From contig JBATEX010000111.1 in the NCBI GenBank assembly GCA_049664225.1, forward strand, positions 1-64,000: a DNA stretch of 64,000 nucleotides. Reading direction: 5' to 3'. Both the position numbers and the translations under genes were made by a program. This DNA is from JAUVRX01 sp049664225 (GTDB lineage Bacteria > Acidobacteriota > Thermoanaerobaculia > Multivoradales > JAHEKO01). Positions 16,473 through 26,468 of the stretch are shown piece after piece. The notes below the pieces were generated by a model that ran no database searches, had not been told where the DNA came from, and saw only the letters and a list, made by a program, of their open reading frames with translations. Within the stretch, counting starts at the first letter, position 1; the number at the start of each line of letters is the position of its first letter.

Positions 16473-19319
16473 ATGCGTAGACCCGTGGCTAGTTCGATCA
16501 AGTCCTGGATTGCGCTGGCAGGATTTCTAGCCTGCTCGGCATCCTTCTCTTCGCCGGTTCCCACTCGTCTGGAGTTTATCGGTGAGGCTCTGCTCCCGCC
16601 CGGTCTGCAGGTGGAGGGCAGGAGCGTGGGAGGTCTGTCGGGGATTGCCTACGAGCCTGAATCGGGTAGGTTCTATGTAGTCTCGGACGAGCCCGGTAAC
16701 CGCTTCCCAGCCAGCTTCTTCGTTCTCGAGATCGACTTGACACAAGGCCGTCTCGGGGAGGGTGGGGTTCGAGTCACAGATGTGGTGACGCTGCAGGGCG
16801 AGTCTGGCCGGGCCTTCAAAGCGAACAGCGTGGATCCGGAGGGTGTGGCTTTTACCGCCGCCGGCAACCTGCTCGTCTCGTCTGAAGGCCAGGCAGCTGC
16901 CGGGATTCCACCGTTCCTCCGGGAGTTCGAGCTGGACGGCCGGCCGGTGAGGACTTTCGTGCTGCCGGATCGGTATCTCCCGCTTCCGGACGGTGGTGTG
17001 AGGCACAACCTCGCGTTCGAGGCGCTGACGGTCACACCCGACCACCGCTATGCCATCGTGGCAACCGAGAACGCTCTGGCTCAAGATGGTCCAAAGTCCA
17101 CCGTCGAAACCAGGAGCCCCTCTCGGATCGCCCGCTTCGACATCCAGACGGCTTTGCTGGTCGACGAGTACCTGTACTGGGTGGAGCCAGTCGCCAGTCC
17201 GGCCACCCTCGTGGGAGGGCTCGAAGTGGCGGGTCTGGTGGAGTTGATTGCCCTCGATGAGACTCACTTGCTGTCACTCGAGCGGTCCTTTTCGATGGGA
17301 GCCGGCAACGCGATTCGACTCTTCCTCGTTTCCCTGGAAGGTGCCACGGACATCAGCGGCTACGACTCCCTGGCTGAGATCGACCTGGACACGATCCGAC
17401 CAGCGGCCAAACAGCTTGTGGTGGATCTAGCCGACTTGGGCTTGAATCTGGACAACCTGGAGGGCATGAGTTTCGGCCCACAGCTCGCCGATGGGCGCCG
17501 CAGCCTGGTGCTGCTGGGTGATGACAACTTCAACTTTCCCGTTCAGGTGTCTCAGATCCTCGCCTTCGCTGTCAGTACGGAGCCGGTGCGGATCGCGCAA
17601 ATCCAGGGGGTCGGTCATATTTCACCGCTCGAGGGACAGTGGGTGGGTGAGATCTCGGGAGTCGTCACGGCGCTGCAAGGGGGCACGGAAGCCGGGTTCT
17701 GGCTCCAGGACCTCGAGGGTAGTGTGGCGTTCACCAGCTCGAGTGCCATTCAGGTGTTGACAGATCACCCGGGGGCAGTCGCGGTTGGTGACCGGGTCGG
17801 GGTCTGGGGTCGGGTCGTGGAGGAGGACAATCGGCACGGTCTGACGGTCACGGCGCTCGAAGCGAGCTCGTTGAGGGTCCTCGAGACGGGCGTAAATCTA
17901 CCGCCCCCAGTCCAGATTGGCGAGACAGGTCGACGGCCCCCAGACTCGGTGCTGGACAACGATGGCTTGCAGTGGTTCGAGCCGGAGTTCGACGGGATCG
18001 ACTTCTGGGAGAGCCTGGAAGGAATGAGAATCGAGATGGGCCGTGCGACTGTGGTCGGACCGACGACGCGGCAGGGCGATGTGGTGGTCGCGGGCCCCGG
18101 GCTTGGAGCTACACGACGGACAGCGGCTGGAGGCATTCTTTTGCGCCCCGGTGACGCGAATCCGGAGAGGCTGACTATCGACTCATATCGGCTCGGAGAC
18201 GCTCCTTCGGCGGCTGTTGGTGACCGATTCGTAGGCCAGCTCACGGGAATCCTCGATTACCGATTCGGCGCCTTTCGCCTCGTTGCCACGCGGCCCCTCC
18301 CGGAGTTGGCAAGGCGACCCAGGCCGGTGGCTGCCACTGGGCTGAAAGGTGGCAAAGCAAGCGTGACGATTGCCACCTACAACGTCGAGAATCTCGATCC
18401 GTCTGACGGCACCGAGCGCTTTCGGCATCTAGCAAGGGGCATCGTAGATCAGCTGAGAAGTCCCGACATCGTGGCTCTGCAGGAGGTCCAGGACAACAGC
18501 GGCGCCGAGGATGACGGCGTCGTGCAGGCGAACGAGACGTTTGCAGGGTTGATCCAGGCAATCCTCGATGTAGGAGGTCCAGCCTACGAGTACGGTCAGA
18601 TCGACCCGGGGGATGGCACCGATGGGGGACTGCCCGGAGGCAACATTCGGCTGGGCTATCTCTTCAATCCCGCGCGAGTCGAGCTGCTGAGGCGAGGCTC
18701 GAAGGCCTCATCTAGGCAGCCCACGACCGTCAGTCTTGGAGAGCGGGGTGCCGAGCTGTCGGCGAGCCCCGGGCTCGTCCAACCCGAACACCCCGCTTTT
18801 CGGGGTGACGCGACTCGAGGATTCGAGGCGGGGAGGAAGTCGCTGGCGGCGGAGTTCGAATTTCGGGGCAAGACCCTCTTTGTCGTAAACAACCATTTGA
18901 AGTCGAAGAGGGGTGACGATCCGCTCTTCGGCCCGCGTCAGCCACCGCTGCTTGCCACCGAGGACCAGCGATCGCAGCAGACCGCCTTGATCGGAGGATT
19001 CGTGGCGGAGCTCTTGCTCTTGGATCCGACCGCGAGAGTGATCGTGCTCGGCGACTTGAACGAACACGAATTCCGAGGCCCTCTGCGGGTCCTGGAAGGC
19101 GCCGGTCTGGTGAATCTGATGTTCTCGGTACCTGCGGCCGACCGCTATTCCTTCAACTACCGGGGCAACTCGCAGCTTCTGGACCATGTGCTGGTCAGCC
19201 GAAGCCTCTACGAGGAGGCGAGACCCGAGGTCGAGATCCTTCACATCAACGCGGATGCCGCTTTCGACGATCGGGCGAGTGACCACGATCCGGTGGTGGT
19301 CCGATTGCGCCTGGACTGA
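16473..19319 (+). CDS. Secreted fusion: esterase-like phytase domain + OB domain + EEP nuclease/phosphatase
   Basis: 948 residues with a signal peptide (about 1-27). Residues about 33-370 match the esterase-like phytase domain (Phytase-like, PF13449: GGLSGIAYEPESGRFYVVSDE, NSVDPEGVAF, NLEGMSFGP). Residues about 380-470 look like the OB-type domain of ExeM/YhcR extracellular nucleases (GEISGVVTAL...GFWLQD). Residues about 625-948 are an endonuclease/exonuclease/phosphatase domain with TYNVENL, DIVALQEVQD, NNHLKSKRGDD, LGDLNEHEF, LLDHVLVS and SDHDPVV. It probably acts outside the cytoplasm to recover phosphate from nucleic acids and organic phosphates; that joint role is inference. Confidence 0.88.
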   Translation: MRRPVASSIKSWIALAGFLACSASFSSPVPTRLEFIGEALLPPGLQVEGRSVGGLSGIAYEPESGRFYVVSDEPGNRFPASFFVLEIDLTQGRLGEGGVRVTDVVTLQGESGRAFKANSVDPEGVAFTAAGNLLVSSEGQAAAGIPPFLREFELDGRPVRTFVLPDRYLPLPDGGVRHNLAFEALTVTPDHRYAIVATENALAQDGPKSTVETRSPSRIARFDIQTALLVDEYLYWVEPVASPATLVGGLEVAGLVELIALDETHLLSLERSFSMGAGNAIRLFLVSLEGATDISGYDSLAEIDLDTIRPAAKQLVVDLADLGLNLDNLEGMSFGPQLADGRRSLVLLGDDNFNFPVQVSQILAFAVSTEPVRIAQIQGVGHISPLEGQWVGEISGVVTALQGGTEAGFWLQDLEGSVAFTSSSAIQVLTDHPGAVAVGDRVGVWGRVVEEDNRHGLTVTALEASSLRVLETGVNLPPPVQIGETGRRPPDSVLDNDGLQWFEPEFDGIDFWESLEGMRIEMGRATVVGPTTRQGDVVVAGPGLGATRRTAAGGILLRPGDANPERLTIDSYRLGDAPSAAVGDRFVGQLTGILDYRFGAFRLVATRPLPELARRPRPVAATGLKGGKASVTIATYNVENLDPSDGTERFRHLARGIVDQLRSPDIVALQEVQDNSGAEDDGVVQANETFAGLIQAILDVGGPAYEYGQIDPGDGTDGGLPGGNIRLGYLFNPARVELLRRGSKASSRQPTTVSLGERGAELSASPGLVQPEHPAFRGDATRGFEAGRKSLAAEFEFRGKTLFVVNNHLKSKRGDDPLFGPRQPPLLATEDQRSQQTALIGGFVAELLLLDPTARVIVLGDLNEHEFRGPLRVLEGAGLVNLMFSVPAADRYSFNYRGNSQLLDHVLVSRSLYEEARPEVEILHINADAAFDDRASDHDPVVVRLRLD

Positions 19320-19332
19320 GGGGCCAGCGGAA

Positions 19333-20766
19333 TCAGGAGTTGGGTAGGTCGAGAAACTGCCTGGCAAACTCGACGAAGGTATGGGCGTCGGCGAAGTTGC
19401 TGACCATTCCCACGGAGATGCGGACGGCACCGGTGCTCTTGCCGTCGATGCACAGTCGAAAATCTTCGTAGGTCATGCCCCGGTCCGAGCTCGTGAAGCA
19501 GCTGACCAACTCCTGTTTGGAAAGACCCAGAGCCATTTCGCCAGCTCCAGGGTTGCAAAAACAGCCTGTGCGCAACGAGATCATCCTCTCGTTGGCCTGC
19601 TTCTCGATGATCTCGTGATCGATGACCCGACCCTGGTCGTCGTAGAAGTTCAGCGTGATGGTGCCGCCGCGCTGCTCACAGCTGTGCGGGCCGAAAATCT
19701 GGATCAACGGTCGGCCGTTGCCATGTCTCAAAGCCCCGAGGGTCTCGATCAGCCAGCTGGTCAAGCACTTGACCCGCAGGTGAATCTGATCCATTCCCAC
19801 CGTTTCGAGAAAGTCCAGACCGATGTCGATGGCCGGGATGTTGGCATAGTCCAGCGTGCCGTCCTCAAAGGCGGCTGAGCCAGCCGCCATGGTGTGCCGA
19901 TCGGCCTGCACGGAGGCCACTCCTATCGTGCCGCCGGCGAACCAGGGTCGATGGAGTTTCTCGAGCGCCGGCCATCGTGCAATGAGAGCACCGACGCCCG
20001 TGGGATAGCCGAACATCTTGTAGAACGACAGCGCTACATAGTCCGGTTGCCAGCGGCTCAGGTCGAGTCGATTGGTCGCCACGAAGGCGGCGGCATCGAG
20101 GAGAACGTCCCACCCCCGCTTCTGGGCTCTCTCGATCCACTCCAGGGGATGTTGAACACCCGAGAAGTTCGACTGGGCCGGAAAGGCAAAGAGGTTGTGG
20201 CCGCCCTGCTTGGCGAGACTCCAGGAGGAGTCCAATAGTGCCTCCGGCACGCGCATCTCCGGAGGTGCGACCGGAATGTAGGTCGTTCTGGCTCCGTGGG
20301 CTCTGTCGAACTCGCGGATGCCGTTGACGGAGTTGTGATTGTCGAAGGTCAGCAGGAACTGGTCCCCGGGTTCGAAGGGATAAGACTCGCCTACCAGCTT
20401 CAGGGCGTGACTGGCATTGGCCGTGAAGACCACGCCGTACTCTCTCGGTGAGGCGTTGAAGAACTCGAGTATGTGCTGCCGCGATCGTTCGACGAGCTCG
20501 GTAGTACCGAGAGAGGTCGGGTTCGTGGAGTGGGGATTGCCGAATACCGTCTCTCGCAGAAGGGCGACGTGGCGATCGACCTGGCTCTTGCCGTAGAGTC
20601 CGCCACCGGTGTAGTCGAGGTAGACGTGGCCGTGACGATCGAGGCGCGAAAAGTCCGTGTCGCGGAGTCTGTCGAGGATGGCGGTCTTCTGGAAATCAGG
20701 GCACGCTCGCTGAAAGGCCTCATAGGCCTGCTGGGACATCGAGGACGGGGTGGAAATTGCGCGCAT
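19333..20766 (-). CDS. Class V aminotransferase-fold protein, MoCo sulfurase/cysteine desulfurase-like
   Basis: About 477 residues from the ATG at 20766 (a GTG at 20802 is also possible). The sequence LDYTGGGLYGKSQV and FGNPHSTNPTS near the start, the PLP lysine in SFYKMFGYPTGVGALI (about 250) and RTGCFCNPGAGE (about 396) resemble the N-terminal NifS-like domain of molybdenum-cofactor sulfurase (MOCOS/HMCS). The MOSC domain of full-length MOCOS is absent. It may mobilise sulfur from cysteine, but the exact acceptor is not evident; the xdhC/mocA genes at 53.6 kb show this organism does mature molybdenum hydroxylases. Confidence 0.85.
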   Translation of the reverse strand: MRAISTPSSMSQQAYEAFQRACPDFQKTAILDRLRDTDFSRLDRHGHVYLDYTGGGLYGKSQVDRHVALLRETVFGNPHSTNPTSLGTTELVERSRQHILEFFNASPREYGVVFTANASHALKLVGESYPFEPGDQFLLTFDNHNSVNGIREFDRAHGARTTYIPVAPPEMRVPEALLDSSWSLAKQGGHNLFAFPAQSNFSGVQHPLEWIERAQKRGWDVLLDAAAFVATNRLDLSRWQPDYVALSFYKMFGYPTGVGALIARWPALEKLHRPWFAGGTIGVASVQADRHTMAAGSAAFEDGTLDYANIPAIDIGLDFLETVGMDQIHLRVKCLTSWLIETLGALRHGNGRPLIQIFGPHSCEQRGGTITLNFYDDQGRVIDHEIIEKQANERMISLRTGCFCNPGAGEMALGLSKQELVSCFTSSDRGMTYEDFRLCIDGKSTGAVRISVGMVSNFADAHTFVEFARQFLDLPNS

Positions 20767-20844
20767 AGTAGAGAAGGACTCTGTGTTTGTCGCTGGGGGC
20801 ACAGGCTAGCGGATGGAGGCGCCCGCGATCAAGCGCAATGCGAC

Positions 20845-20850
20845 TATAAT
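20845..20850 (+). promoter_or_regulatory. Possible -10 element (TATAAT) for the aspartoacylase-like gene
   Basis: A perfect TATAAT sits 30 bp before the ATG at 20880 in the short region between divergent genes. I see no good -35 hexamer at 16-18 bp, so this is only a candidate. Confidence 0.3.
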
Positions 20851-20879
20851 TCCGCCACCCCGCGGTTCTTCCACTCCCA

Positions 20880-22115
20880 ATGCCGACCTCGACCCGAAAT
20901 CACTCCCTGACTGGCCAGGGGATAGGTGCCCTTGGGGTCCCCGAATCCCAAGGGGGTGTGGCCGAGGCTATCCTGGATCTCTCGTCGGTGCCGCGGGAGC
21001 TGGGACGAGTGGAGGCGGTGGAGTCGGGACCGACGCTGATCTGCCTCGGAGGCCTGCACGGCAATGAGCCAGCGGGGGTATTGGCGATCGACCGGGTTCT
21101 GAAGCAAATCTATCGGCGTCCGAGTGGTCTGCGCGGCCGCATGGTGGGTCTGGCCGGAAACCGCCGGGCTCTGGCAGCCGGCTGCCGCTTCGTGAACCAC
21201 GATCTGAATCGGGCCTGGAAACCGGGCAGAGTGGAGCAGCTGACTGTGCTGCCCGGACCCCTGGACGACGAGGACCAGGAGTTGGTCGAGTTGAGCGCCT
21301 CGCTCAGCAGAATCATCGACGAGGCTCCAGGTCGGATCTTTCTCCTGGATCTGCACACCATCTCCGGGCCTGGGCCGGCATTCGCCATTCTCGACGACAC
21401 CTTGCAGAACAGGGAGGTGGCGCTGGATTTTCCCGTGCCGCTCGTCCTGGGCCTCGAGGAACAGCTGGGGGGAACCCTTGCCAGCTACATGACTGCACGA
21501 GGGGCCACGGTAGTCGGGTTCGAAGCCGGGCTGCACGACGACCCGGCGTCCGTGGATCGGGCAGCCGCGGCGATCTGGATTGCCCTGGACTCCAGCGGAG
21601 TTTTCGAGCATGAGAGTCGCCCGGAGGTGGCGGCGGCGAGGGATCTGCTGAGTCGGCAAGCCGATGGCTCAGCCCGGATCGTCGAGGTCCGCTACCGGCA
21701 CAGTGTCGCCGACGGAGATGCCTTCGAGATGGATCCCGGCTTCAGCGGCTTCCAGCCGATTGGCGCCGGGCAGGAGGTCGGAAGCACCCGAGGCGGCAGG
21801 GTCCGGGCTCCCCGATCGGGCCTGCTTCTCATGCCGCGCTACCAGGATCAGGGAAATGACGGGTTCTTCCTGGTGGACGAAGTCCGACCGGCCTGGCTGC
21901 CGATTTCGGCAGCCGTGCGGCGGCTCGGTGTAGATCGTTTTCTGCATCTGCTGCCGGGAGTCGAACGGGATCCGAATCGCCACCAGACCTTTGTCGTGGA
22001 TCGTCGCTTCGCTCGATGGTGGGCACGACAGCTCTTCCACCTTCTCGGATTCCGGCGGGAGGGCAGGGACGGTCCGCGGTTGATCATGACCCGACGTCGG
22101 GACCAACTGCGCTGA
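20880..22115 (+). CDS. Succinylglutamate desuccinylase/aspartoacylase family zinc hydrolase
   Basis: 411 residues. Zinc-site motifs of the M14-like AstE/AspA family are present: GGLHGNEPAG (His and Glu, about 59-65), NHDLNRAW (about 105), LLDLHTISGPGP (His, about 165) and the general base region GFEAGLHDDP (about 218). It would deacylate an N-acyl amino acid or peptide. The C-terminal 130 residues (FVVDRRFARWW...) are unlike the short E. coli enzymes and may form an extra beta domain. Neighbours (PLP enzyme divergent, aceK downstream) do not identify the substrate. Confidence 0.87.
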   Translation: MPTSTRNHSLTGQGIGALGVPESQGGVAEAILDLSSVPRELGRVEAVESGPTLICLGGLHGNEPAGVLAIDRVLKQIYRRPSGLRGRMVGLAGNRRALAAGCRFVNHDLNRAWKPGRVEQLTVLPGPLDDEDQELVELSASLSRIIDEAPGRIFLLDLHTISGPGPAFAILDDTLQNREVALDFPVPLVLGLEEQLGGTLASYMTARGATVVGFEAGLHDDPASVDRAAAAIWIALDSSGVFEHESRPEVAAARDLLSRQADGSARIVEVRYRHSVADGDAFEMDPGFSGFQPIGAGQEVGSTRGGRVRAPRSGLLLMPRYQDQGNDGFFLVDEVRPAWLPISAAVRRLGVDRFLHLLPGVERDPNRHQTFVVDRRFARWWARQLFHLLGFRREGRDGPRLIMTRRRDQLR

Positions 22116-22150
22116 CAGTGCCCTGCCGGTCCGGTGCTAGACTTCCCGCC

Positions 22151-23905
22151 GTGACCACTTCTGCTGCTGCAGTCCGCGGCGCGGACGTCATCCAACACTC
22201 TTTCGACGAGTTCCAGACCCGCTTTCGGGCCATCACGAGGCGGGCCAAGGAGCGCTTCGAGAGTCGCGATTGGGACGGCATTCGTCGCGATACGGTCAAG
22301 CGCCTCGGCCTCCAGCCGCAGGCAGTAGCCGAGACTTTCGAAGCGCTGCAGGATCAAATTGGAGAGCAGATATCCGACCGCGAGCTATGGCCTTCGATGA
22401 AGGAGGCCTACTCGCTGGCCATCCTCGGCCGGAATGACTTCGAAGTCGCCCAGACTTTCTTCAATTCCCTGACCCGGCGGGTCTTTCCGCACGTCGGTGT
22501 CGACCCCAGGATCGACTTTATCTCGGATGATTTTCCGCTGCCCTACAGAGGCTGGGAGATGGCCAGCACTCGCCTTTATGCCGTTCGGCAAGTAGATTCT
22601 GGAGTTCTCCGCAGAGTTCTCGAGGATGCTGCCTTTCGAGTCGCCTTCTCCGACCTCTATGGCGACGCCAGGATGGCCGCCGATCGTCTGCAGCGGGATA
22701 TCGACCTCGCTTTCGGCTCGGAGACGATCGAAGCACTGGATATTCTCCGGCCGGTCTTTATCCGCAACAAGGCGGCCTACATCATCGGCCGCGTTCGGCG
22801 AGGCGAGCGCGTCATGCCGCTCGTCATTGCGATCCTCAATCGACCGGGTGGACTGCGGGTCGACGCTGTGCTGACGCGAGAAGAAGATGTGAGCATCGCG
22901 TTCAGCTTCGCCCGTTGGTACTTCCACGCCGATATTGACAGCCCACGTCAGGTGATCGGTTTTCTGCATTCGATTCTGCCACGCAAGCGGATCGGTGAGC
23001 TCTACCTCTCCCTGGGATACAACAAGCATGGCAAGACCGAGTTCTACCGCGACCTGATGAAGGACATCGCCGCCTCGGAAGAGCCTTTCATCGTCGCTCC
23101 GGGCCAGCCTGGACTGGTGATGTCGGTCTTCACGCTGCCCTCGTTCCCGTTCGTATTCAAGGTGATCAAGGACTTCTTTCCGCCCTCGAAGCACGTGACC
23201 CGAGAGGAAGTCATCCAGAAGTACCGGGAAGTCATGCGCCACGACCGAGTCGGGCGGTTGGTGGATTTTCAGGAGTTCGAGCACCTCACCTTTCGCCAAG
23301 AGAGGTTCTCCGAAGAGCTGCTCGAAGAGCTTTTGCAGGTGGCCTCCCAAACGGTTTCGCTCTCAGGCGAGGACGTGGTGATTCGACATCTCTATATCGG
23401 CAGGCGGGTAACGCCGCTGGACATCTACGTCAACGAAGCCTCGACGCAGGAGGCACGAGCGGCGGTGATCGACTGGGGAGAATCGCTCAAGGACCTGGCT
23501 GCGGCCAACGTCTTCGCCGGCGATATGCTGCTCAAGAACTTCGGTGTGACACGCCACAATCGGGTCGTCTTCTACGACTACGATGAGCTCTGTGCGCTGT
23601 CGGCCTGTCGATTCCGCCGGATCCCCCCGCCACGGGACGACTTCGAGGCGATGGCTTCGGAGCCCTGGTTCTCCGTCGCCGACGAGGACGTCTTTCCCGA
23701 GGAGATGCGGAGCTTCCTCGGTCTGCGTGGCGATCTGGAGGAGGTGTTCTTGAAGCACCACTCCGACCTGTTCGATGCTGCCTACTGGTGCCGAATGCAG
23801 GCGAGAATCGACAAAGGCGAGATCATCGATATCTACCCCTACAATTCGGATCAACGGCTGCGGGCCGAGCCGAGCGCGCCGAGCTCGGGTGCCAGCTGGG
23901 GGTAG
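22151..23905 (+). CDS. aceK: Isocitrate dehydrogenase kinase/phosphatase
   Basis: 584 residues from the GTG at 22151, close to the 578 of E. coli AceK. The enzyme phosphorylates and dephosphorylates isocitrate dehydrogenase and so switches carbon between the TCA cycle and the glyoxylate shunt. Recognisable blocks: SDDFPLPYRGWEMAS, the ATP-lysine region FPFVFKVIKDFFPPSK (about 335-350), VGRLVDFQEFEHL (phosphatase Asp region), and AGDMLLKNFGVTRHNRVVFYDYDELC with the catalytic D...N...D set. The usual partners aceB and aceA are not adjacent. The gene starts 35 bp after the previous stop. Confidence 0.95.
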   Translation: MTTSAAAVRGADVIQHSFDEFQTRFRAITRRAKERFESRDWDGIRRDTVKRLGLQPQAVAETFEALQDQIGEQISDRELWPSMKEAYSLAILGRNDFEVAQTFFNSLTRRVFPHVGVDPRIDFISDDFPLPYRGWEMASTRLYAVRQVDSGVLRRVLEDAAFRVAFSDLYGDARMAADRLQRDIDLAFGSETIEALDILRPVFIRNKAAYIIGRVRRGERVMPLVIAILNRPGGLRVDAVLTREEDVSIAFSFARWYFHADIDSPRQVIGFLHSILPRKRIGELYLSLGYNKHGKTEFYRDLMKDIAASEEPFIVAPGQPGLVMSVFTLPSFPFVFKVIKDFFPPSKHVTREEVIQKYREVMRHDRVGRLVDFQEFEHLTFRQERFSEELLEELLQVASQTVSLSGEDVVIRHLYIGRRVTPLDIYVNEASTQEARAAVIDWGESLKDLAAANVFAGDMLLKNFGVTRHNRVVFYDYDELCALSACRFRRIPPPRDDFEAMASEPWFSVADEDVFPEEMRSFLGLRGDLEEVFLKHHSDLFDAAYWCRMQARIDKGEIIDIYPYNSDQRLRAEPSAPSSGASWG

Positions 23906-23927
23906 GGCGGGTAGGCGGTCTGGTGAC

Positions 23928-25040
23928 TCAGTCTTGATCGCCGTACTGGTCCGTCATCCACTCCCGGTAGGACTCGTCCATCACGGACCGCCACCACGGC
24001 TCGTTGTCCACGAACCAGAGGACGGTCGAATCCATGCCGTTGTCGAAGGCGATTGTCGAGCCGAATCCGAGCTCTTCCTCGATGCGGCCGGAGTCGATGG
24101 CGTACCGGCGATCATGGCCCGGTCGGTCGCTGACGAAGTCGATGGCTGTCTCGCAAGGCCGGCCTCGAGACGGCGGCGCTTCGGGATAGCGATCACACAG
24201 CTCGGGCAGCCCTGCGAAGAGCTTGTCCACGGACTGGCAAAGCAGTCGCACCAGATCGAGATTGGTTTGCTCGTTGCGGCTGCCGATGTTGTAGGTCTGG
24301 CCGATTCGGCCGTCCACAAGGATCGATTCGATGCCGCGGCAGTGGTCCTCGACGTGTAGCCAATCCCGGACATTCTGGCCGTCGCCGTAGATGGGCAGGG
24401 CCCTACCGACCAGAAGGTTGACGATGCACAGAGGGATGAGCTTCTCGGGGAACTGGTAGGGACCGTAGTTGTTGGAGCAGTTGCTGATGCTGGTGGGCAG
24501 GCCATAGGTGTGCTGATAGGCACGAACCAGGTGGTCCGAGGCCGCCTTGCTGGCGGCGTAGGGCGAGTTGGGAGAGTAGGGCGTAGATTCGCTGAACGCC
24601 GGCTCGGAGGGCGCGAGTGACCCATAGACCTCGTCTGTCGAAACATGGTGGAAGCGAGGCCTACCGAACTTTTCGGCGTGACTGTCCAGCCAGACCCGAC
24701 GGGCCGCCTTCAACAGGCTGTGAGTGCCGTTGATATTGACATCGACGAAGATATCGGGTCCGGAGATCGAGCGATCGACATGGGACTCTGCCGCGAGGTG
24801 GACGATCGTCTCGAGACCCTCCGAGACCAGCAGCTCCTCTACCAGTTCCTGGTCTCGGATGTCGCCTCGAACGAATCGATAGCTCGGGTGATCGGCGGCG
24901 GCTGCCAAATTGGCCAGGTTACCTGCGTAGGTCAGCGAATCGAGGACGACCAGGCGGTCCTCCGGGTGCCGCTGGATCCAGTAGTGGACGAAGTTGGAGC
25001 CGATGAACCCGGCACCACCCGTAACCAGGAGTCTAGACAT
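23928..25040 (-). CDS. rmlB: dTDP-glucose 4,6-dehydratase
   Basis: 370 residues; second enzyme of dTDP-L-rhamnose synthesis. NAD fold LVTGGAGFIGSNFVHYW at the start, STDEVYGSL (catalytic Thr-Asp-Glu, about 130) and YAASKAASDHL (Tyr/Lys, about 155-159), then NNYGPYQFPEKLIPL and YNIGSRNEQTNLDL, all standard RmlB blocks. Last gene of a rmlACDB operon; its start overlaps the rmlD stop by 8 bp. Slightly longer C-terminus than usual (WWRSVMDESYREWM). Confidence 0.97.
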   Translation of the reverse strand: MSRLLVTGGAGFIGSNFVHYWIQRHPEDRLVVLDSLTYAGNLANLAAAADHPSYRFVRGDIRDQELVEELLVSEGLETIVHLAAESHVDRSISGPDIFVDVNINGTHSLLKAARRVWLDSHAEKFGRPRFHHVSTDEVYGSLAPSEPAFSESTPYSPNSPYAASKAASDHLVRAYQHTYGLPTSISNCSNNYGPYQFPEKLIPLCIVNLLVGRALPIYGDGQNVRDWLHVEDHCRGIESILVDGRIGQTYNIGSRNEQTNLDLVRLLCQSVDKLFAGLPELCDRYPEAPPSRGRPCETAIDFVSDRPGHDRRYAIDSGRIEEELGFGSTIAFDNGMDSTVLWFVDNEPWWRSVMDESYREWMTDQYGDQD

Positions 25041-25907
25041 CCTCTGCCTCTCCGAGCTCGATCAGCATCGAACGCAACGCGGCTCGCCAGTGTAGGGGTT
25101 GGATTGCTAGTCCGGACCATGTCGTAGTCTTGTCGAGCACGCTGAACCGAGGACGCTTTGCCGGCGTCGGGTAGTCGACGGTGTTGATGGGTCGAATCAC
25201 TATCGGTCGACCGAGGAGCCCACAGGCAAGAGCTTCTTCCTGAATCGCCACGGCGAAGTCGTACCAGGAGGCAACGCCGGCATCAGTCCAGTGGTGCAGA
25301 CCCTGCAACCGGCTGGAAGCTGCGGCCCGCCAGATCGATTCGGCCAGACCTTTCGCCCAGGTTGGCGTGCCGACCTGATCGGCGACGATCTCGAGCGCCT
25401 GCCCGTCGTTCATCCGCCGCAGCATCGCGGTTACGAAGTTGCTTCCCAGGCCTGAATAGAGCCAGGCCGTGCGGAGGATCAAAGCGCTGCCGTCGGTCGC
25501 GTCGAGCACATACTCTTCTCCACGCCGCTTGCTGGCGCCGTAGATATTCAGCGGGTTGGGGATATCTTCCGGTTGGTAGGGCCGCCCGCGCTCTCCATCG
25601 AAGACGAAATCGGTGGAGACGTGGATCAATCGAGCGCCGTGAGCCATGGATGCTCGGCTCACATTCCTGGCGCCCTCGGCGTTGATCTGGAAAGCGAGAT
25701 CGGGCTCCCGCTCGGCCCGGTCCACTGCGGTGTAGGCGGCCGTGTTGACGATCAGATCGGGCCTCAGTCGGGCGACCATCCGATTCACGCCCTCGATGTC
25801 GGTGATGTCGAGCTCGCCTCGCCCACAGGCAGTCACCTCACAGGAGAGCGGAGTGGTCCGGAGCAACTCGCACCCCAGTTGTCCCTCAGCACCGGTGAGC
25901 AGAACCC

Positions 25908-25920
<13 letters not shown>
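25033..25920 (-). CDS. rmlD: dTDP-4-dehydrorhamnose reductase
   Basis: 295 residues; reduces dTDP-4-dehydrorhamnose to dTDP-L-rhamnose. Has VLLTGAEGQLGCEL, NTAAYTAVDRAE, STDFVFDGE and the YGASKRRGE active-site Tyr/Lys. The start is a GTG at 25920 that overlaps the end of rmlC by 13 bp; the stop overlaps rmlB by 8 bp. Tight overlaps indicate translational coupling through the operon. Confidence 0.97.
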
Positions 25921-26464
<544 letters not shown>

Positions 26465-26468
<4 letters not shown>

